Shown: positions 41,974-53,208 of the stretch, in pieces
Position numbering within the stretch: the first letter of the stretch is position 1
How the letters are laid out: the number at the start of each line of letters is the position of its first letter
NCBI RefSeq assembly: GCF_019112545.1
Contig: NW_025064897.1
Coordinates: 865,926-929,925 of the forward strand
Reading direction: 5' to 3'
Length of the DNA stretch: 64,000 bases
From: Guyanagaster necrorhizus
Taxonomy: Eukaryota > Basidiomycota > Agaricomycetes > Agaricales > Physalacriaceae
Translations under genes and position numbers: made by a program
The notes under the pieces: generated by a model
What the model was told of the DNA's origin: nothing
The model's input: the letters and a program-made list of their open reading frames with translations, nothing else
The model's database searches: none

Positions 41974-44947
41974 ATGGCTGACGTTAGCAGCGAGCAGTCT
42001 TCCGGGCAACGTAAATCTCAAGCTGTCTCGTGTCAAGAGTGTCGTAGACTGAAGGCAAGCGCCCTTTCGATTTTTTTTATTGTGGGGTACTTGGCTAACC
42101 GATGTGCTCAAGTTGAAGTAGGCTGCCAACATTTGCTGTTGGATACGTCTGGCTAATACGCCTCGCACTCAGGTGCGACCGCGTCTTTCCTTGCGCCTCT
42201 TGCATTCGTAGGGGCTGCGCCAATCTCTGTCCTCATGGAACGTTGGAAAAGGGCAAACGAGGATTTCTTCGGAGACTAGAGCAGTCACTACCGTCTGCAT
42301 CGTCGAATAACAGCGGCAAGGACGGGGAGAGCTCGGAGGTTGCTATGTTCGTTGCTAGGGATGCTGCTATGTCGAAGCGAATACTGGAGCTCGAGGCCTT
42401 GTTAACAAAGTGAGCCAAACATGCGTCCTTCATTAATGTCGATTAAATGTGTTATAGCGCAGGTATTCCTATACCTGGCGCGCCAATGGCCTTCTCGAAG
42501 GCGGTCAATGCTTCTCATAAACGACCACGCCGTTCCTCAGTATCTGAGTTGAGCACAGACATCTCGAGTGCGTCACCAGATCCGCCAAAGATACCGGGGG
42601 AATCATCGGACGTCGCGCTGGGGTTTGGAACATTGACAATCGATGTGGAAAACAAGACGCGTTACATTGGGCTGTCCGGAGCCTCGGCGTATCTCAATGA
42701 GGACTTTTGGAAGACGGGCCAGAGTCGGGTACCAAGTAGGAGAAATTCACCGGAAGACCTATTATTGTCAGATAAGAAGCCTGTATCTAATCAAGGTATG
42801 TGTTTATTTTCGCTCTTCCTCTACATGGCTCATATGTAGTCCAGATGTCTACACCTTTTCTCCATCTGTCTTTTGTGTCGAACTTCCCCCTCCCATAGAT
42901 AGCTCGTCGTTGCCCCCATACCCAGAAGCACGCCGTTTAGCAGATCTATATTTCGAAAATGCATCTTGGATGTTGGTATAATCCGCTTACATCTGGCGTA
43001 TTATTTTATTTGACCGAATTATCTATTAGGTATGAGATCATTCCAAGAGAAATATTCTTTACTGTCCACCTACCCCATGTGTGGCCAACGACGGCCTCTC
43101 CTACCCAGAAACCCATGCCTCACGACGTTTTTGCTCTTGTCGCCATTGTTCTTGCTCTGGGTGCCTTCTTTGACCTTGATCTCTCTTTTAATGTAGTGAA
43201 GCAGCGTGCCGCGCAGCTTCATTCGCTCGCTGTAGCGTGGATATCTGCGCATATACCCCAGGATGGGGCGCTAAAATTGGATACAATACCTGCAGTGCAG
43301 ACCGTTCACCTGATGGTACTGTACCAACTCAGTACAAGGGGAAGGGGGGATGGAGAGGCGGCATGGCAGCTTCTTGGTATGGCTATGAGGTCTATACAGG
43401 CTCAGGGTTGTCACCGAGACGGATCACGCTGGAATTTGCCTGAACGGGACTTGGAGGAACGTAGGCGGGTGTTTTGGGAAACACACACCTACGATCGACT
43501 GCAATCCTTTGCTTTTGGTCGACCATATAGTCTGAGCGACAGTCATCGTAGGCCTCTTCTTTCCGTTACCATTCAATTGATTAATCTTTGTTCTAGATGA
43601 TTGCGAGATGCCTAAAAGCTGCGACACGCCTCTTCCGTCCGATACGTCACCAATCGATGCGGAGTTTTCTCATACACGATGGCATCACCACAAGTTCCGC
43701 TTCGCTCTCCTCCTCGGACGCATTGTTGATGAAGCCTTCGCTGCAAAACATCCAACATACTCTGTTATCATGCAGCTGGATAGAGAGATTAATGATTTTT
43801 ATGTCAAACTACCCAAGTGGATACTGTGCGAGAACGTTACGGACCCCATAAAAGATCTGCAGCCTGGGTTCGGGATCGGTCAACGGGCATCCCTGAGAAA
43901 AGACGCTCAGATCTTCTCCCTGGCCAATATGATATTTATAACGAAGTTGCATCTACATCGAGGTCCGTTTTGCAGGGCTCTGATGCACACCCCGGGAGAG
44001 GCTCTGAAATCGAGATACGAATCTAGTGTTATCAGTTTGACCGAGGTAGGATGATTCATCTTCGTCGTCCCGAGTGCTTGCTAAGGTTCCTCGAGGCCGC
44101 TCGTGCAATTATAAATATATCGCGAGGATTATTCACACTACATCGAAGTACGCAGTCTCTTTTTTTACTCCTTGTCTTTAAGTCTAATCTTGTCCTGTAA
44201 GGATTGACGTGCCGAATGTGGTACCTTTTATTCCACTCCTTTACCGCCACGGTCTGCCTAGCAGTTCTCGTCATTGTGACACCCTTTCATCCTCTTGCAC
44301 CGCTGGCGTATGACTCTGTGCAGATGGCACTGGAACTGTTTAGTGTCGCTGAAGGAGATATGGCAGAGATCGCCCGGGAACGGGTAGGGCGGTTAGCTGG
44401 AAAAGCAAAAGATGTCCTGAAGGGCTGGCGGCAAGCAAACGGGCATGAAACCGACGGGGGACCAAACGGAAGGTTCCCGGAATCGAATGTACGAGGCAAA
44501 CCTGAGGATCTGCTTGGTGCTTCGACCACATTGATCAGAATGCAACCTACGGAAGGCACTACCCTAGATCTCGGGGCCGTAGTGGACGCTCTTGGTGGAC
44601 AAAGAGAAGGACATGAAAATGCGGACCCATTCTTCTTTCCCCTGCAACCGGCAGATCCGCTCCAGGTCCCATATGCATCTGGAATGAGTAGGATTCCTTT
44701 TCCTTCCTCGATGGATCCAACTTGGGGATGGAGCGATGAGTCGTTCATGAATTATCTGAATAGTGCCCAAGCGATTGGGAATGATCCAGCACTTACTCAG
44801 GACCAATGGATGATGGACATGACGGCGAGTATTGACCTGAATGTGGACGGGTTTGATCTATCGTCATTCATACAAAATGGATCTACTGCTTGGATGGATT
44901 TCGATCTGAATGTTCCTGGATCACCTAGGACGCTGCGGACGTTGTAG
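41974..44947 (+). CDS. Zn2Cys6 transcription factor with fungal_trans domain
   Basis: Exon 1 (from ATG 41974) ends inside the zinc cluster: SCQECRRLK, then an intron, then LKCDRVFPCASCIRRGCANLC completes the six-cysteine binuclear cluster. A basic linker and a helix (RILELEALLTNAG) follow, likely the dimerisation coil. The fungal-specific regulatory domain appears as DVFALVAIVLALGAFFDL, AVQTVHLMVLYQLSTRG, AWQLLGMAMRSIQAQGCHRDGSRWNLP and EERRRVFWETHTYDRLQSFAFGRPYSL. Later exons carry LANMIFITKLHLHRGPF and WYLLFHSFTATVCLAVLVI. The C-terminus is acidic and Gly/Pro-rich with a Trp/Asp-rich end (GWSDESFMNYL, AWMDFDLNVPG), as in an activation domain. It acts in the nucleus; targets are unknown. Stop at 44945-44947. 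Confidence 0.9.
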
Positions 44948-45825
44948 TAGGATGCGATTTCATTGACTTTCAATGACCAGTGTGCACGGAGCTGGGAAGC
45001 ATTGTTATTTGTACCAAATGTCCGACCTTCATTAATCATTTCGTGGCTGCTTTTCGGTACATAGTTTCTCCTTTCTCTTTCTCTGGTTTGTTTATCTCTT
45101 TTTGCGTATTTTTTTGGGGGTACTGGAATAATCTTCTCGGAAGTTGCCGAACGTCTTTCTCATCCACATATCTCCCACCACGGTCAATTTGAACCCTGTT
45201 TACACGGTGAGAATTCTTTGAGCTTCTTCAATTCGAGTAGGCAATGCTGATCTGAAATAAGAGCAAAGCAAACAATAGTGGCTTCATCAATTGAAAATAT
45301 GTAGATCCAGGCTTGTATTTTCAAGGGGCAAATAAGCCCACAAGATGCTCTGTTTCAGTACTTCAGTCCTCGTCTAGGCTAGAAATTTCAAGGCTTCCTC
45401 ACCTCGCTCTAATGGTGGCCACGTAGTCCTAACTACGGACGCCGCTGGCGGAGCGGTAAATTCACAGAATCATTCAATTGACCGTCGATAATCAATGGAA
45501 CCCGAGACATGATGGAGCGCCACCACGTAGCCACGCCGGACTATACATATTGTGGAACGTCTTAAGCCTCGAGGCAACCGTATTTTGTTCGATGGGACCC
45601 TAAAGACCGTAAACGTTTTTCGAACGCGATTGGTGGCAAGGGTTTGAAGGAAGCGATACGTGGAGAATGGGGTTGGTATTGAGGAGGATACAACTAAAGG
45701 CTTTTCGGCTGTCACGGACGGGACGCTCACTGCCAGCATGCGAAGTCTCGGCTCCCTACAAAATAATGTTTACGATCGTATAGGCCCCTTTTACCTCTCA
45801 CTGCTCTTCCCGCCATCTCACCGCT
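44948..45825. other. Intergenic
   Basis: About 880 bases between two plus-strand genes. Short frames on both strands only. A CT-rich stretch at about 45790-45815 (CTCTCACTGCTCTTCCCGCC) just before the next ATG is a likely start-site region. Confidence 0.4.
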
Positions 45826-47190
45826 ATGGGCCTTGCTACGTCGACGCGAATTTTTGCTGATTTTCCCCAAGAAATCGTCGATGACATCATTGATACCCTT
45901 CGCGACGATACGGCATCGTTGACTGCCTGCTCCTTAGTTTGCCACCGCTTCCTTCCACGCGCCCAAGTACATCTGTTTTCAACAGTTGCACTCGCTCATC
46001 AGCACCAATGTGTCACCTTCCATTCCCTGATCCAGTCATCGTCTCACCTGCCGTTAAATGTGAAGACTCTGAAGCTGCGGTGTGGTTTCAGCACGCCTAA
46101 TCGTGATGCATGGGATATCACCTACGAACCCCTTTTACAACCCATAATACGCGCGGCGAGTAATCTCGAAAAACTCTATCTGAGCTCTATCCTCTGCCCC
46201 GTCCCCAGCGACACCAACTCGCCACTATCACCAATTTTCTCGTGCTCCCTAACCTCGCTGGAATTGCACAGTGTTCGCTTCGCGGATTTTAAACACTTGT
46301 GTGCGTTTGCGCGCGCGTGGCCGACCCTGAAGAGCTTTACGTGCTCAGGGCAGATGTACACGCACACAGCGCCATGTGAGCACAAGCACCCTCCTGGACC
46401 ACTGGTGGAATGGTTAGATGTCGATGGTGCCTACGGGCGCACAGATATACTGGATAACATTATTAGTTCAGGCGTATGCCCTGTCTCGATCGGGACGCTT
46501 CGATATCTGGTTTTTCCCATCCATGAAAAACAAGATATTGAACGTTTGCAAGCCTTGACAAATCTTTGCGCAGACACACTTCGAAATCTTCATATCATCC
46601 ATAACAAGTCATGTACGTCTCCGCCTTCTTCAATCTCTAACGCCTTTAAAAATGCCGTAATAGCGTTACCGTTGCGACTCTCATCGGAATTGGCTCACCA
46701 GCGGCTCAAGGTTGGTAATCTACGGCGTGTTACCGTTGAGCTGTATGATAAATCAGAAGGATCTGATTCCACTCTCTTGGATTGGTGGATAAATAGTATA
46801 GGTGCAGCAGAGATTCTTGAAGACATCACCTTCAAATACTTCATTGAGGAAGGTGCGGTATCGACGGAGATAGCTAAGCCTATTTGGCGTAAGATGGATT
46901 CTACGCTTTCACGGCTTACGGCACTACGAACGTTTACCCTCAGCATCGTTTGCTGGGGATATACGATGATGGATAGGAATTCGCCTGGCGAAGATTCCCT
47001 CTCTTTCGAGTCTAGAGACAAGCTTGAGACGCTAAGGAGGGTCCTAAACGAGAATTTCAGGCTCTTGAGGGCCAGGGGTGTGGTTACAAATACTACTGCG
47101 GAGATGTACGTATTTCTTGACTTCGGTGCCTCTTCGGTCGCTCACACCGTGTTTTATTCAGAGACGATTATTTGTGGGAGGGTCCCATGA
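45826..47190 (+). CDS. F-box domain protein, single exon
   Basis: An uninterrupted 454-residue frame. The F-box is at residues about 9-55: FADFPQEIVDDIIDTLRDDT...ACSLVCHRFLPRAQVHLF. The rest has irregular leucine-rich strands (NVKTLKLRCGF, LTSLELHSVRF, TLRYLVFPIH, ILEDITFKYF), the layout of many Agaricomycete F-box proteins. It would act as substrate receptor of an SCF ubiquitin ligase; substrate unknown. It is not close to the two F-box-like paralogues at 26.9-31.4 kb and lacks their intron. Confidence 0.85.
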   Translation: MGLATSTRIFADFPQEIVDDIIDTLRDDTASLTACSLVCHRFLPRAQVHLFSTVALAHQHQCVTFHSLIQSSSHLPLNVKTLKLRCGFSTPNRDAWDITYEPLLQPIIRAASNLEKLYLSSILCPVPSDTNSPLSPIFSCSLTSLELHSVRFADFKHLCAFARAWPTLKSFTCSGQMYTHTAPCEHKHPPGPLVEWLDVDGAYGRTDILDNIISSGVCPVSIGTLRYLVFPIHEKQDIERLQALTNLCADTLRNLHIIHNKSCTSPPSSISNAFKNAVIALPLRLSSELAHQRLKVGNLRRVTVELYDKSEGSDSTLLDWWINSIGAAEILEDITFKYFIEEGAVSTEIAKPIWRKMDSTLSRLTALRTFTLSIVCWGYTMMDRNSPGEDSLSFESRDKLETLRRVLNENFRLLRARGVVTNTTAEMYVFLDFGASSVAHTVFYSETIICGRVP

Positions 47191-48245
47191 TTCAATGACT
47201 ATTCGACATTTTCTGCTTATTCAAACATCAATTTCTCGGCAGCCCAATGAAAACGCGCCAAAGAGTGATACATTCAGGATGCTTGACAGGATCATATGTA
47301 CTAGGTACAACCAATGGTCTTTCAGATATATTTCTAGACTTCCCAAGCATTCCCACTCCAAAAAATCAACTATTTCAAGTTGTTCCGGTGATGGTTACCC
47401 GGTTCCCTCTCCAAAGCCGGTTTGTCTCATCAGCCGTGGTATGTTTTTATGTTCGCATATTTACTCGGCCCATTGTTTATACCGTTGCTTGGCAGAAGTG
47501 CTAAACGTTACAGTAGGTTGACTTGGAGATCAAGTATTGCCTGCCGTGCGGTACGGTGACTGTCTTCTGGTTTGCCCGCTCAACTGTTAGTGGGTTCTAG
47601 GAAAACCGTGAGACTGATTGTAAACCGGTCATTTGCAAAATTTACAAAATAACGCTATCTTATCACAGCTTCGAACTAGGATTTTTGGCGATTAAGACAC
47701 TCACAGTTGTGGCGCCATCGAATGATGCATCAACATAATCAAAAGTTTTGGACATCGAACTGTGATGGACCATCGGCAAGTGCGGCATTGATGGCGACTG
47801 ACTTGTACATCCACTCCATGATTTACCATTCCTGTCGCTTGTAAATATCGTTTCGCTATTTCTCTCGGACCGCTCTTCCTCCTCCTCGGAATACCTTCGA
47901 CGTTGAATACCAGCGTGCTTCGAATTATTCTTAAGCAGCTGTTCCGCCAGCAATCCGACAAAGCGGATGCGAGTCGAAAGCTACCATTCGCTCTTGGTAC
48001 TCTAAAGCCGTGGGATCATCTATATGGGTTTGTTTCTCTCGTCTCGAATCTTCCCTGCATCAATCTAGCAAGGGAAGCGGTCGGATGTCTGGGCCCATCG
48101 GAAAGGAGACCCCGCTGCAGGTTTAACTGGTAATTGTTTTTGACGATCCATACGAACAGCTTAAACCGATGCCCATATCGGCGATACGTGGCAGTCTCCG
48201 CATTTGTGTTGACATCCGCCGTACGCGGGGTTAATAAAAGGACCA

Positions 48246-48282
48246 GTAGGTCTGTCTAATTCAGGCAAGTAGACAGACCTAC
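48246..48282. other. Perfect 13-base inverted repeat (hairpin)
   Basis: GTAGGTCTGTCTA (48246-48258) is followed, after an 11-base loop, by its exact complement TAGACAGACCTAC (48270-48282). It stands alone about 390 bases upstream of the next start codon. It could be an RNA stem, a protein-binding dyad or the remnant of a small inverted-repeat element. Confidence 0.7.
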
Positions 48283-48630
48283 CCTACCTATCGGGTGTCA
48301 GTCTTTCGAGTCGGCGACGCGTCGAACTAGCTTCCGGCGTCAACGGCGAGATAGAATGCTAACAATCCGACGTCTCAGAATTATTTGTGCCTGCCTGTTC
48401 AAGTTGGACGCTTCGCATGTCCGGAAGCTGTAGAATAAGAATATCGGCCAGATGTTGGCGTCATGCTTTCTATTCTCTTCCCTTTGCTCGTCGACTATTG
48501 ATTTAGGATCTAACTTCGGATCTCGACTCGCAGCTTGATTGCATCATGGCTTCCTCTCCTTGGGTGCGCGTTATTCATTTAGTATAATAGTGTGTATGTT
48601 CCGCATGGTGTCTCTTACGTCCTTTCACCG

Positions 48631-48638
48631 TATATATA
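48631..48638 (+). promoter_or_regulatory. TATA box
   Basis: TATATATA lies about 35 bases before the ATG at 48673. This makes the ATG at 48592 (upstream of the box) an unlikely start for the Ser/Pro-rich protein. Confidence 0.5.
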
Positions 48639-48672
48639 CCAGATCCCGACCAGTCAAGAGGTGTATTATGCG

Positions 48673-49899
48673 ATGCCGTCCTCAAGTCGCACCAGTACGA
48701 CGCAACCCTCTCGTCGACCTCGGTCACCTGTCTCCTTGTTCGCTGCGCCAGACATGGGCCAGCCAAAGCAGCCTAAACCGCTGGTAAAAATTGAGAAGAA
48801 ACCCAAGAAGAAGAAGACAAAGGCACCCCCCGTTGTCGCGTTCTCTGACACGTCTTCATGCCAATCATCTCCAACATCGTTTTCCCGGAGTTCGCACTCT
48901 GCGTCTCTCTCATCGATGTCAAGCCGCGCCCCATCATTATGCACAACGCACTCCTCTCGGTCCTCCATTTCTCTTAAACCCTTCTTGCGTCGTATTGGCA
49001 TTCGACGCAAAAGATCTGCTACGTCTTCATTGCCGCCAGATGACATCCCCCCAGTCCCTCCGTGTCTAATCATACCAATCAAAGAACAGACACTAGTAGT
49101 GGGGCAGAAGATCATTTCCTCGTATCCGTCTACCGGATCATCCTCGGATAGTTCCTCCACATATTCTCGCCCGTCGCCCATTATCGTCGACGCAGCGATG
49201 CCTCTGAAGAGGCCAATTACAGCCCCGCCATCGCCCTCCGACTCAATCCAAAGGATTGTACCAGAACCGTGGTTAGCTCACGCACCACCCTCGATTAACC
49301 ATCTTCCGAAGCGATCTGCCTTAGGGACTGCGAACGGTCATCGCCCAACCCTCTCACGCCAATGTTCTTACGACTCTTCCCTTTCCTACGGAGACACGCC
49401 CTGCCATTCTCATCGTCGTTCTTTGTCATATGATTCCTCTCCGCTACGCACTCAATCTATTCAATCCACGCTCCTTTCACCCTCGAATATGCATCCACCT
49501 TCTTCTGTGTTAGAGAGACGCAATCGCAACGTCCGAAATCTCTGCATCGCAACAACCAACTCTCAGGCTTCGCAGCCGGAGCCGCCTCTCAGCCCACTGA
49601 AGTTTTCTCCACGAAGTCCGGATTCTCCGCTCTTCTTCAGAAGGGCACCAGACGGAGATGGGAAGCTTAGGCGTCCTAGTACTGCGCCTCATTCGGCTAC
49701 GTCTCCGACACACAGTATTAATCAGTTCACTAGAGAGCCGTCCTTCCTGCTTCCACCCCGTCCTGATTCGCCATTCATCCATAGCTTTCAGGACTCGAGT
49801 TCTTTCGTCAGCTGGGGTGAACCCACGCAGGGCTGGAGCGGGGAATGGAACGTAGATAATATGCAGGATGTCATCAAGATGCTACGGAACCTACGATGA
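48673..49899 (+). CDS. Ser/Pro-rich disordered protein, function unknown
   Basis: A single-exon frame of about 408 residues from MPSSSRTSTTQPSRRPRSP. The same frame is open back to 48592, but a TATA box lies between. The sequence is dominated by Ser, Pro, Thr and Arg with a Lys block (KIEKKPKKKKTK). Few ordered patches are seen: LKPFLRRIGIRRKRS, IKEQTLVVGQKIISS, and a C-terminal SWGEPTQGWSGEWNVDNMQ that continues into a short helix DVIKMLRNLR. The conserved-looking Trp-rich end resembles tails of several fungal unknowns. Many SP and RSxS sites suggest phosphorylation. No domain recognised. Confidence 0.7.
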   Translation: MPSSSRTSTTQPSRRPRSPVSLFAAPDMGQPKQPKPLVKIEKKPKKKKTKAPPVVAFSDTSSCQSSPTSFSRSSHSASLSSMSSRAPSLCTTHSSRSSISLKPFLRRIGIRRKRSATSSLPPDDIPPVPPCLIIPIKEQTLVVGQKIISSYPSTGSSSDSSSTYSRPSPIIVDAAMPLKRPITAPPSPSDSIQRIVPEPWLAHAPPSINHLPKRSALGTANGHRPTLSRQCSYDSSLSYGDTPCHSHRRSLSYDSSPLRTQSIQSTLLSPSNMHPPSSVLERRNRNVRNLCIATTNSQASQPEPPLSPLKFSPRSPDSPLFFRRAPDGDGKLRRPSTAPHSATSPTHSINQFTREPSFLLPPRPDSPFIHSFQDSSSFVSWGEPTQGWSGEWNVDNMQDVIKMLRNLR

Positions 49900-50775
49900 A
49901 CGTGGTGATGCTGTGATTTTTTTCCCTTGGGATTTTGGTGAGCGCCTATCGTTTCTGTGCGCTGACTTGCTCGGACTGACTGATGACGCAAGGGTGCTGT
50001 TTTTATCTCTACTTGGGACACACCAAGTACATGCTCAATACACGATGTTGTAACGTTCATACCTACTGTCTGTCATATTAAATGACCTGTATAAAACGTT
50101 TCTCGACGTTTTTGTTGTATCATCACAAAAAAATACCCAAGAAGTGCATGCTTCGTTTTAATGTTCGCTACCGATGGGAACCGCACAAAAGAAGCCGCCA
50201 CACACACACGGCTTCGTTCTTTTTTTTTTGCCAAGTGATAGACAGCCCACCGTTATAGCCCACCATTATACACGTGAAGAGATGGTGAGATGTTGAGACG
50301 AGATACTCGAACTCTGGGCAGTGATAGCGATGATAAAAGTCCCATTCCGATACCATTATCTCTGTCTAGTTTGTTTCTTCCATGAGATGGCAGGAGTTTG
50401 ATTCCACCTTTTTGATTCGTTGAAATATGATGCTTCCGGCAGTCTGTACATCACATGTGGAGGCAGCTCTAGAGAAAAACGAGGGTGCATAGGTTAAAGG
50501 GGGGGGAAGAATCTCTTCGACGAGTCCATTGATACTTTATGCCAATTGGATGGTTACTAACACGGATTGTTTAGTAGTCTAATCACGACGAGGACACTCT
50601 GAGAGTGGAGCTCTGCAAGAGTTGTTATTTATCTCTACCAGTGAAGAAGGTAACAGTGCGCTCTCCCTCCCCCCAATCACCGCATTCTTGGCTATTCTCA
50701 GGATCCGGCAAATGGCATCGGGAATTTCGGAGCTACCTTTTGCCTTCGGCTTTGGCCGTGTTTGCGCCGGACGCT
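49900..50775. other. Intergenic
   Basis: About 880 bases. It contains T-runs near 49917 and 50220 and a G-run near 50500. The frame of the next gene is open upstream to 50605, but that part lacks family-like sequence and is taken as leader. Confidence 0.4.
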
Positions 50776-51664
50776 ATGTATCACGGCCACTACGAGTACG
50801 GGCAACAGTACGGGCAGCAGCCGTATCAGTACGCGTACCCGCCGCCACCACCGCCGCCTCAGTACTGGAGCAATGACTCCTACCAATCTTCTCACCACAA
50901 TCAGCGCCAGCCTTCGCCACATCCAACCCAACCTTCCCCGCACCAGCAGCCGTCGCCATTATCTCAGCCGTCACCGCATGCAGCGCCGCGATGGATAGAG
51001 GAACCCGCTCCTGCGCCTCCACCTGGTCCTGATTTTCTCAAGGTGTGCTTATGTGCTGCGACTTTTTGCTACGTACTTACAGTATGCGTCACAGCTTGTG
51101 GATTCGTATCGTGTGATTTTGGACGCGTTTGCACCGCAGGCTCCTCAACCGCAGATGGATAGGCTCTGCGATGCTGCTTCCTCTGCTGCCGCGATCCTGG
51201 GAGGTCCTGACGAAGAAGCACGGGAAAGAGAGCGCGAACGAGAGCGCGAACGTGAAGAGAGACGGTTGGAAGAAGAGCGAGAGCGAGAAAGGGAGCGCGA
51301 GCGCGAACGTGAGAGGGAACGGGAGCGGGAGCGAGAAAGAGAACAGGAGAGAGAACGAGAACGCGCAGAGCAGGAACGACTGCGTGCTGAGAAGGAACGC
51401 GAGGAACAGGAAAAGGCGAAGGTGAAAGAGGGTGTCGATAAGAAGGAGGATTCTGCGTCGACAGGTCAAGTTTGTCTCGGCTGTAATGCTACGTCTACGC
51501 CTGAATGGCGGCGAGGTCCCTTGGGGCCACGGACGCTCTGCAATGCCTGTGGGTTGGTCTATGCAAAGATGATCAAGAAACGTCTCAAGGCTAATTCTGG
51601 TACCGCGGATGCATCCAGTGGTGACAGCAGCGGCGAGGGTGAAGAAGAAGATGAGTTGGCGTAG
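50776..51664 (+). CDS. GATA-type zinc finger transcription factor with Arg/Glu repeat
   Basis: Two exons with the intron after PPPGPDFLK (donor GTGTGC, acceptor TTACAG, about 51042-51083). The N-terminus is Tyr/Gln/Pro-rich (MYHGHYEYGQQYGQQ, a run of prolines). Exon 2 starts YASQLVDSYRVILDAF, then a long RE/ERER repeat, probably a single charged helix. A single GATA finger follows: CLGCNATSTPEWRRGPLGP...LCNACGLVYAK (C-x2-C-x18-C-x2-C). The tail is acidic (GEGEEEDELA). The finger with PEWRRGP and LCNACGL resembles the WC-2/blue-light class, but no PAS domain is present. It would bind GATA sites in the nucleus. The start at 50776 is preferred; an open frame reaches back to 50605. Confidence 0.88.
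51230..51420 (+). repeat. Purine-rich GAGCGC/GAACGA tandem repeat inside the GATA gene
   Basis: Degenerate hexamer repeats (GAGCGC, GAACGA, GAGCGA) encode alternating Arg and Glu. The minus strand stays open through it, producing a false 226-residue frame of Phe/Leu/Ser. Hexamer arrays of this kind commonly vary in length between strains. Confidence 0.8.
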
Positions 51665-53208
51665 GTCGAGTCTTGGGGTCTCCAGTGTTATCTGCATGTT
51701 TGTTTTCAATGTCTGCGTTCCTTGCTTTCGATTATGCTTGTTGAACTTTGGACAGCTTGAATCTATCATTCCTCAGGAACTTGCATGCACTTATTTGATG
51801 GAAATGACGTTAGGTATCTCTTTCATTGGGCGTGGTGTTATGGATCGCATGTATGATAACACTGACGCCTTATGTTGGCAAGTGCGTCTTTTCAGGCTTG
51901 ACTCAGAGTATGATCTTTTTTTCTCCTCCGGAAAGACGACTCATGTCTCTGCCTAGGTCAACTGTCACTCCATGATGAAACTATTGACTTTTGGTAGAAC
52001 ATCCAGTTTTAACATTGAGGTTTGTGTCCTCGTACACCTTCTGGGCCTTGAACATATCTCGTTCATGACGTCGCACGTAATCAACAAACATGCAAACTCG
52101 GACTAAGGTTATGATATAATGTCGCAAAATGATCAGCATAAGTTTTTGATTGCCCCGAACTCTACATCAAGACATTCAAACGTTTCTTGTAGCGATTTTG
52201 GCAGGTCCTAGGAAGATTTGTCCTTTATCACCTGCTGATACATGCTGTCAAAGATATTACACAAATCACAGAGACAGACAGCATCTCCATTCGCGACGTC
52301 AAAACATGACCTTTCAATATATTCATATCGTGGTTTAGAGCCCGAGCGTCGGTACAATTGAATGATGGCGCATGCTGCATCTTTGGACAGCGTGCGGCTA
52401 CGTGCCTTGTGTTTTCTTCTCTCGTACATGTAACCGAGCAATATGGTGAGATGTTTATCCTTATAGGTGCGTTCACAGAACACGTTGGTCACAAATCAGG
52501 CGAATCACGACACTTGTGACTCACGCGACGCGCCAAAAAGTCCGGAACGCACTACGTTTGACTTGCGATCAGCTTCAGCGAGAGGCTGCATGAATGCGGG
52601 CCTATATATCCGTAATCTGTGTCGACTTTGGACATCTGCAGAATGCTTAGGGTAAGGGTATTTCCTGTCTTGGGTGCTGCCCCGAATCGAAATTGAAAAA
52701 ATTCTGTAACAGAAATTTATTAGGAGCCTCAGAAAACGAAGTTGATACGAAGCAGTATAGCTATTTTTATCAAACGCAAGGAGACGAGGCGCTCTGAGCC
52801 TATCTACGTGAGATCATATGTAGCTTTCCAGCAGCTCATATTCTGGTTCCATCGCCTTGCCCCACCCTACTACGGGGTCGAGTTCCCAAGTGTTTCAACG
52901 CAGCTATGTTCCGAACCGGTCGATACCATCAAAATCGCACCATCATGTTCCGCATTAGCAAACTATGCTCCGAAGGTTGACCCCTACATAGCCCAGGCTT
53001 GCTCTCCATTAGTTGCCTCCGTCCACCACATGGCTTCAAGCGATGACCACGCGCTCCACCCATCCAATGATCCCTCGCGCCAGTCGGGCTCAGTCGGCTA
53101 GACTATGATTCGTGATCACGCCATCGACGCGTGGAATAGCGCGGACTTCGCTTCTCAGTACATAAAAAATTGTTTGATGGTTGATATACCACACATCTCA
53201 AGACTCAA
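51665..53208. other. Long intergenic region
   Basis: About 1.5 kb between two plus-strand genes. A 119-residue frame at 52742-53101 (ends ALHPSNDPSRQSGSVG) is unlike any family and may be chance or leader sequence. TATATAT near 52602 could be a TATA box. No RNA gene recognised. Confidence 0.4.

Larger units (their letters stand above)
47191..48672. other. Intergenic with an isolated perfect hairpin
   Basis: About 1.5 kb without a recognisable gene. Minus-strand frames at 47663-47961 overlap in two registers and look like chance. A 13-base perfect inverted repeat lies at 48246-48282. A strong TATATATA at 48631-48638 probably serves the next gene. Confidence 0.45.

Noticed and set aside
48666..49181. 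171-residue minus-strand frame
   Set aside because: Shadow of the Ser/Pro-rich plus-strand gene; low-complexity coding often leaves the antisense open.
51089..51769. 226-residue minus-strand frame rich in Phe, Leu and Ser
   Set aside because: It is the antisense of the Arg/Glu hexamer repeat and GATA finger; the plus strand has a clear domain and a good intron.
52742..53101. 119-residue frame before the permease
   Set aside because: No family resemblance, no clear start context, and it lies in the likely promoter region; kept only as a remark in the intergenic entry.
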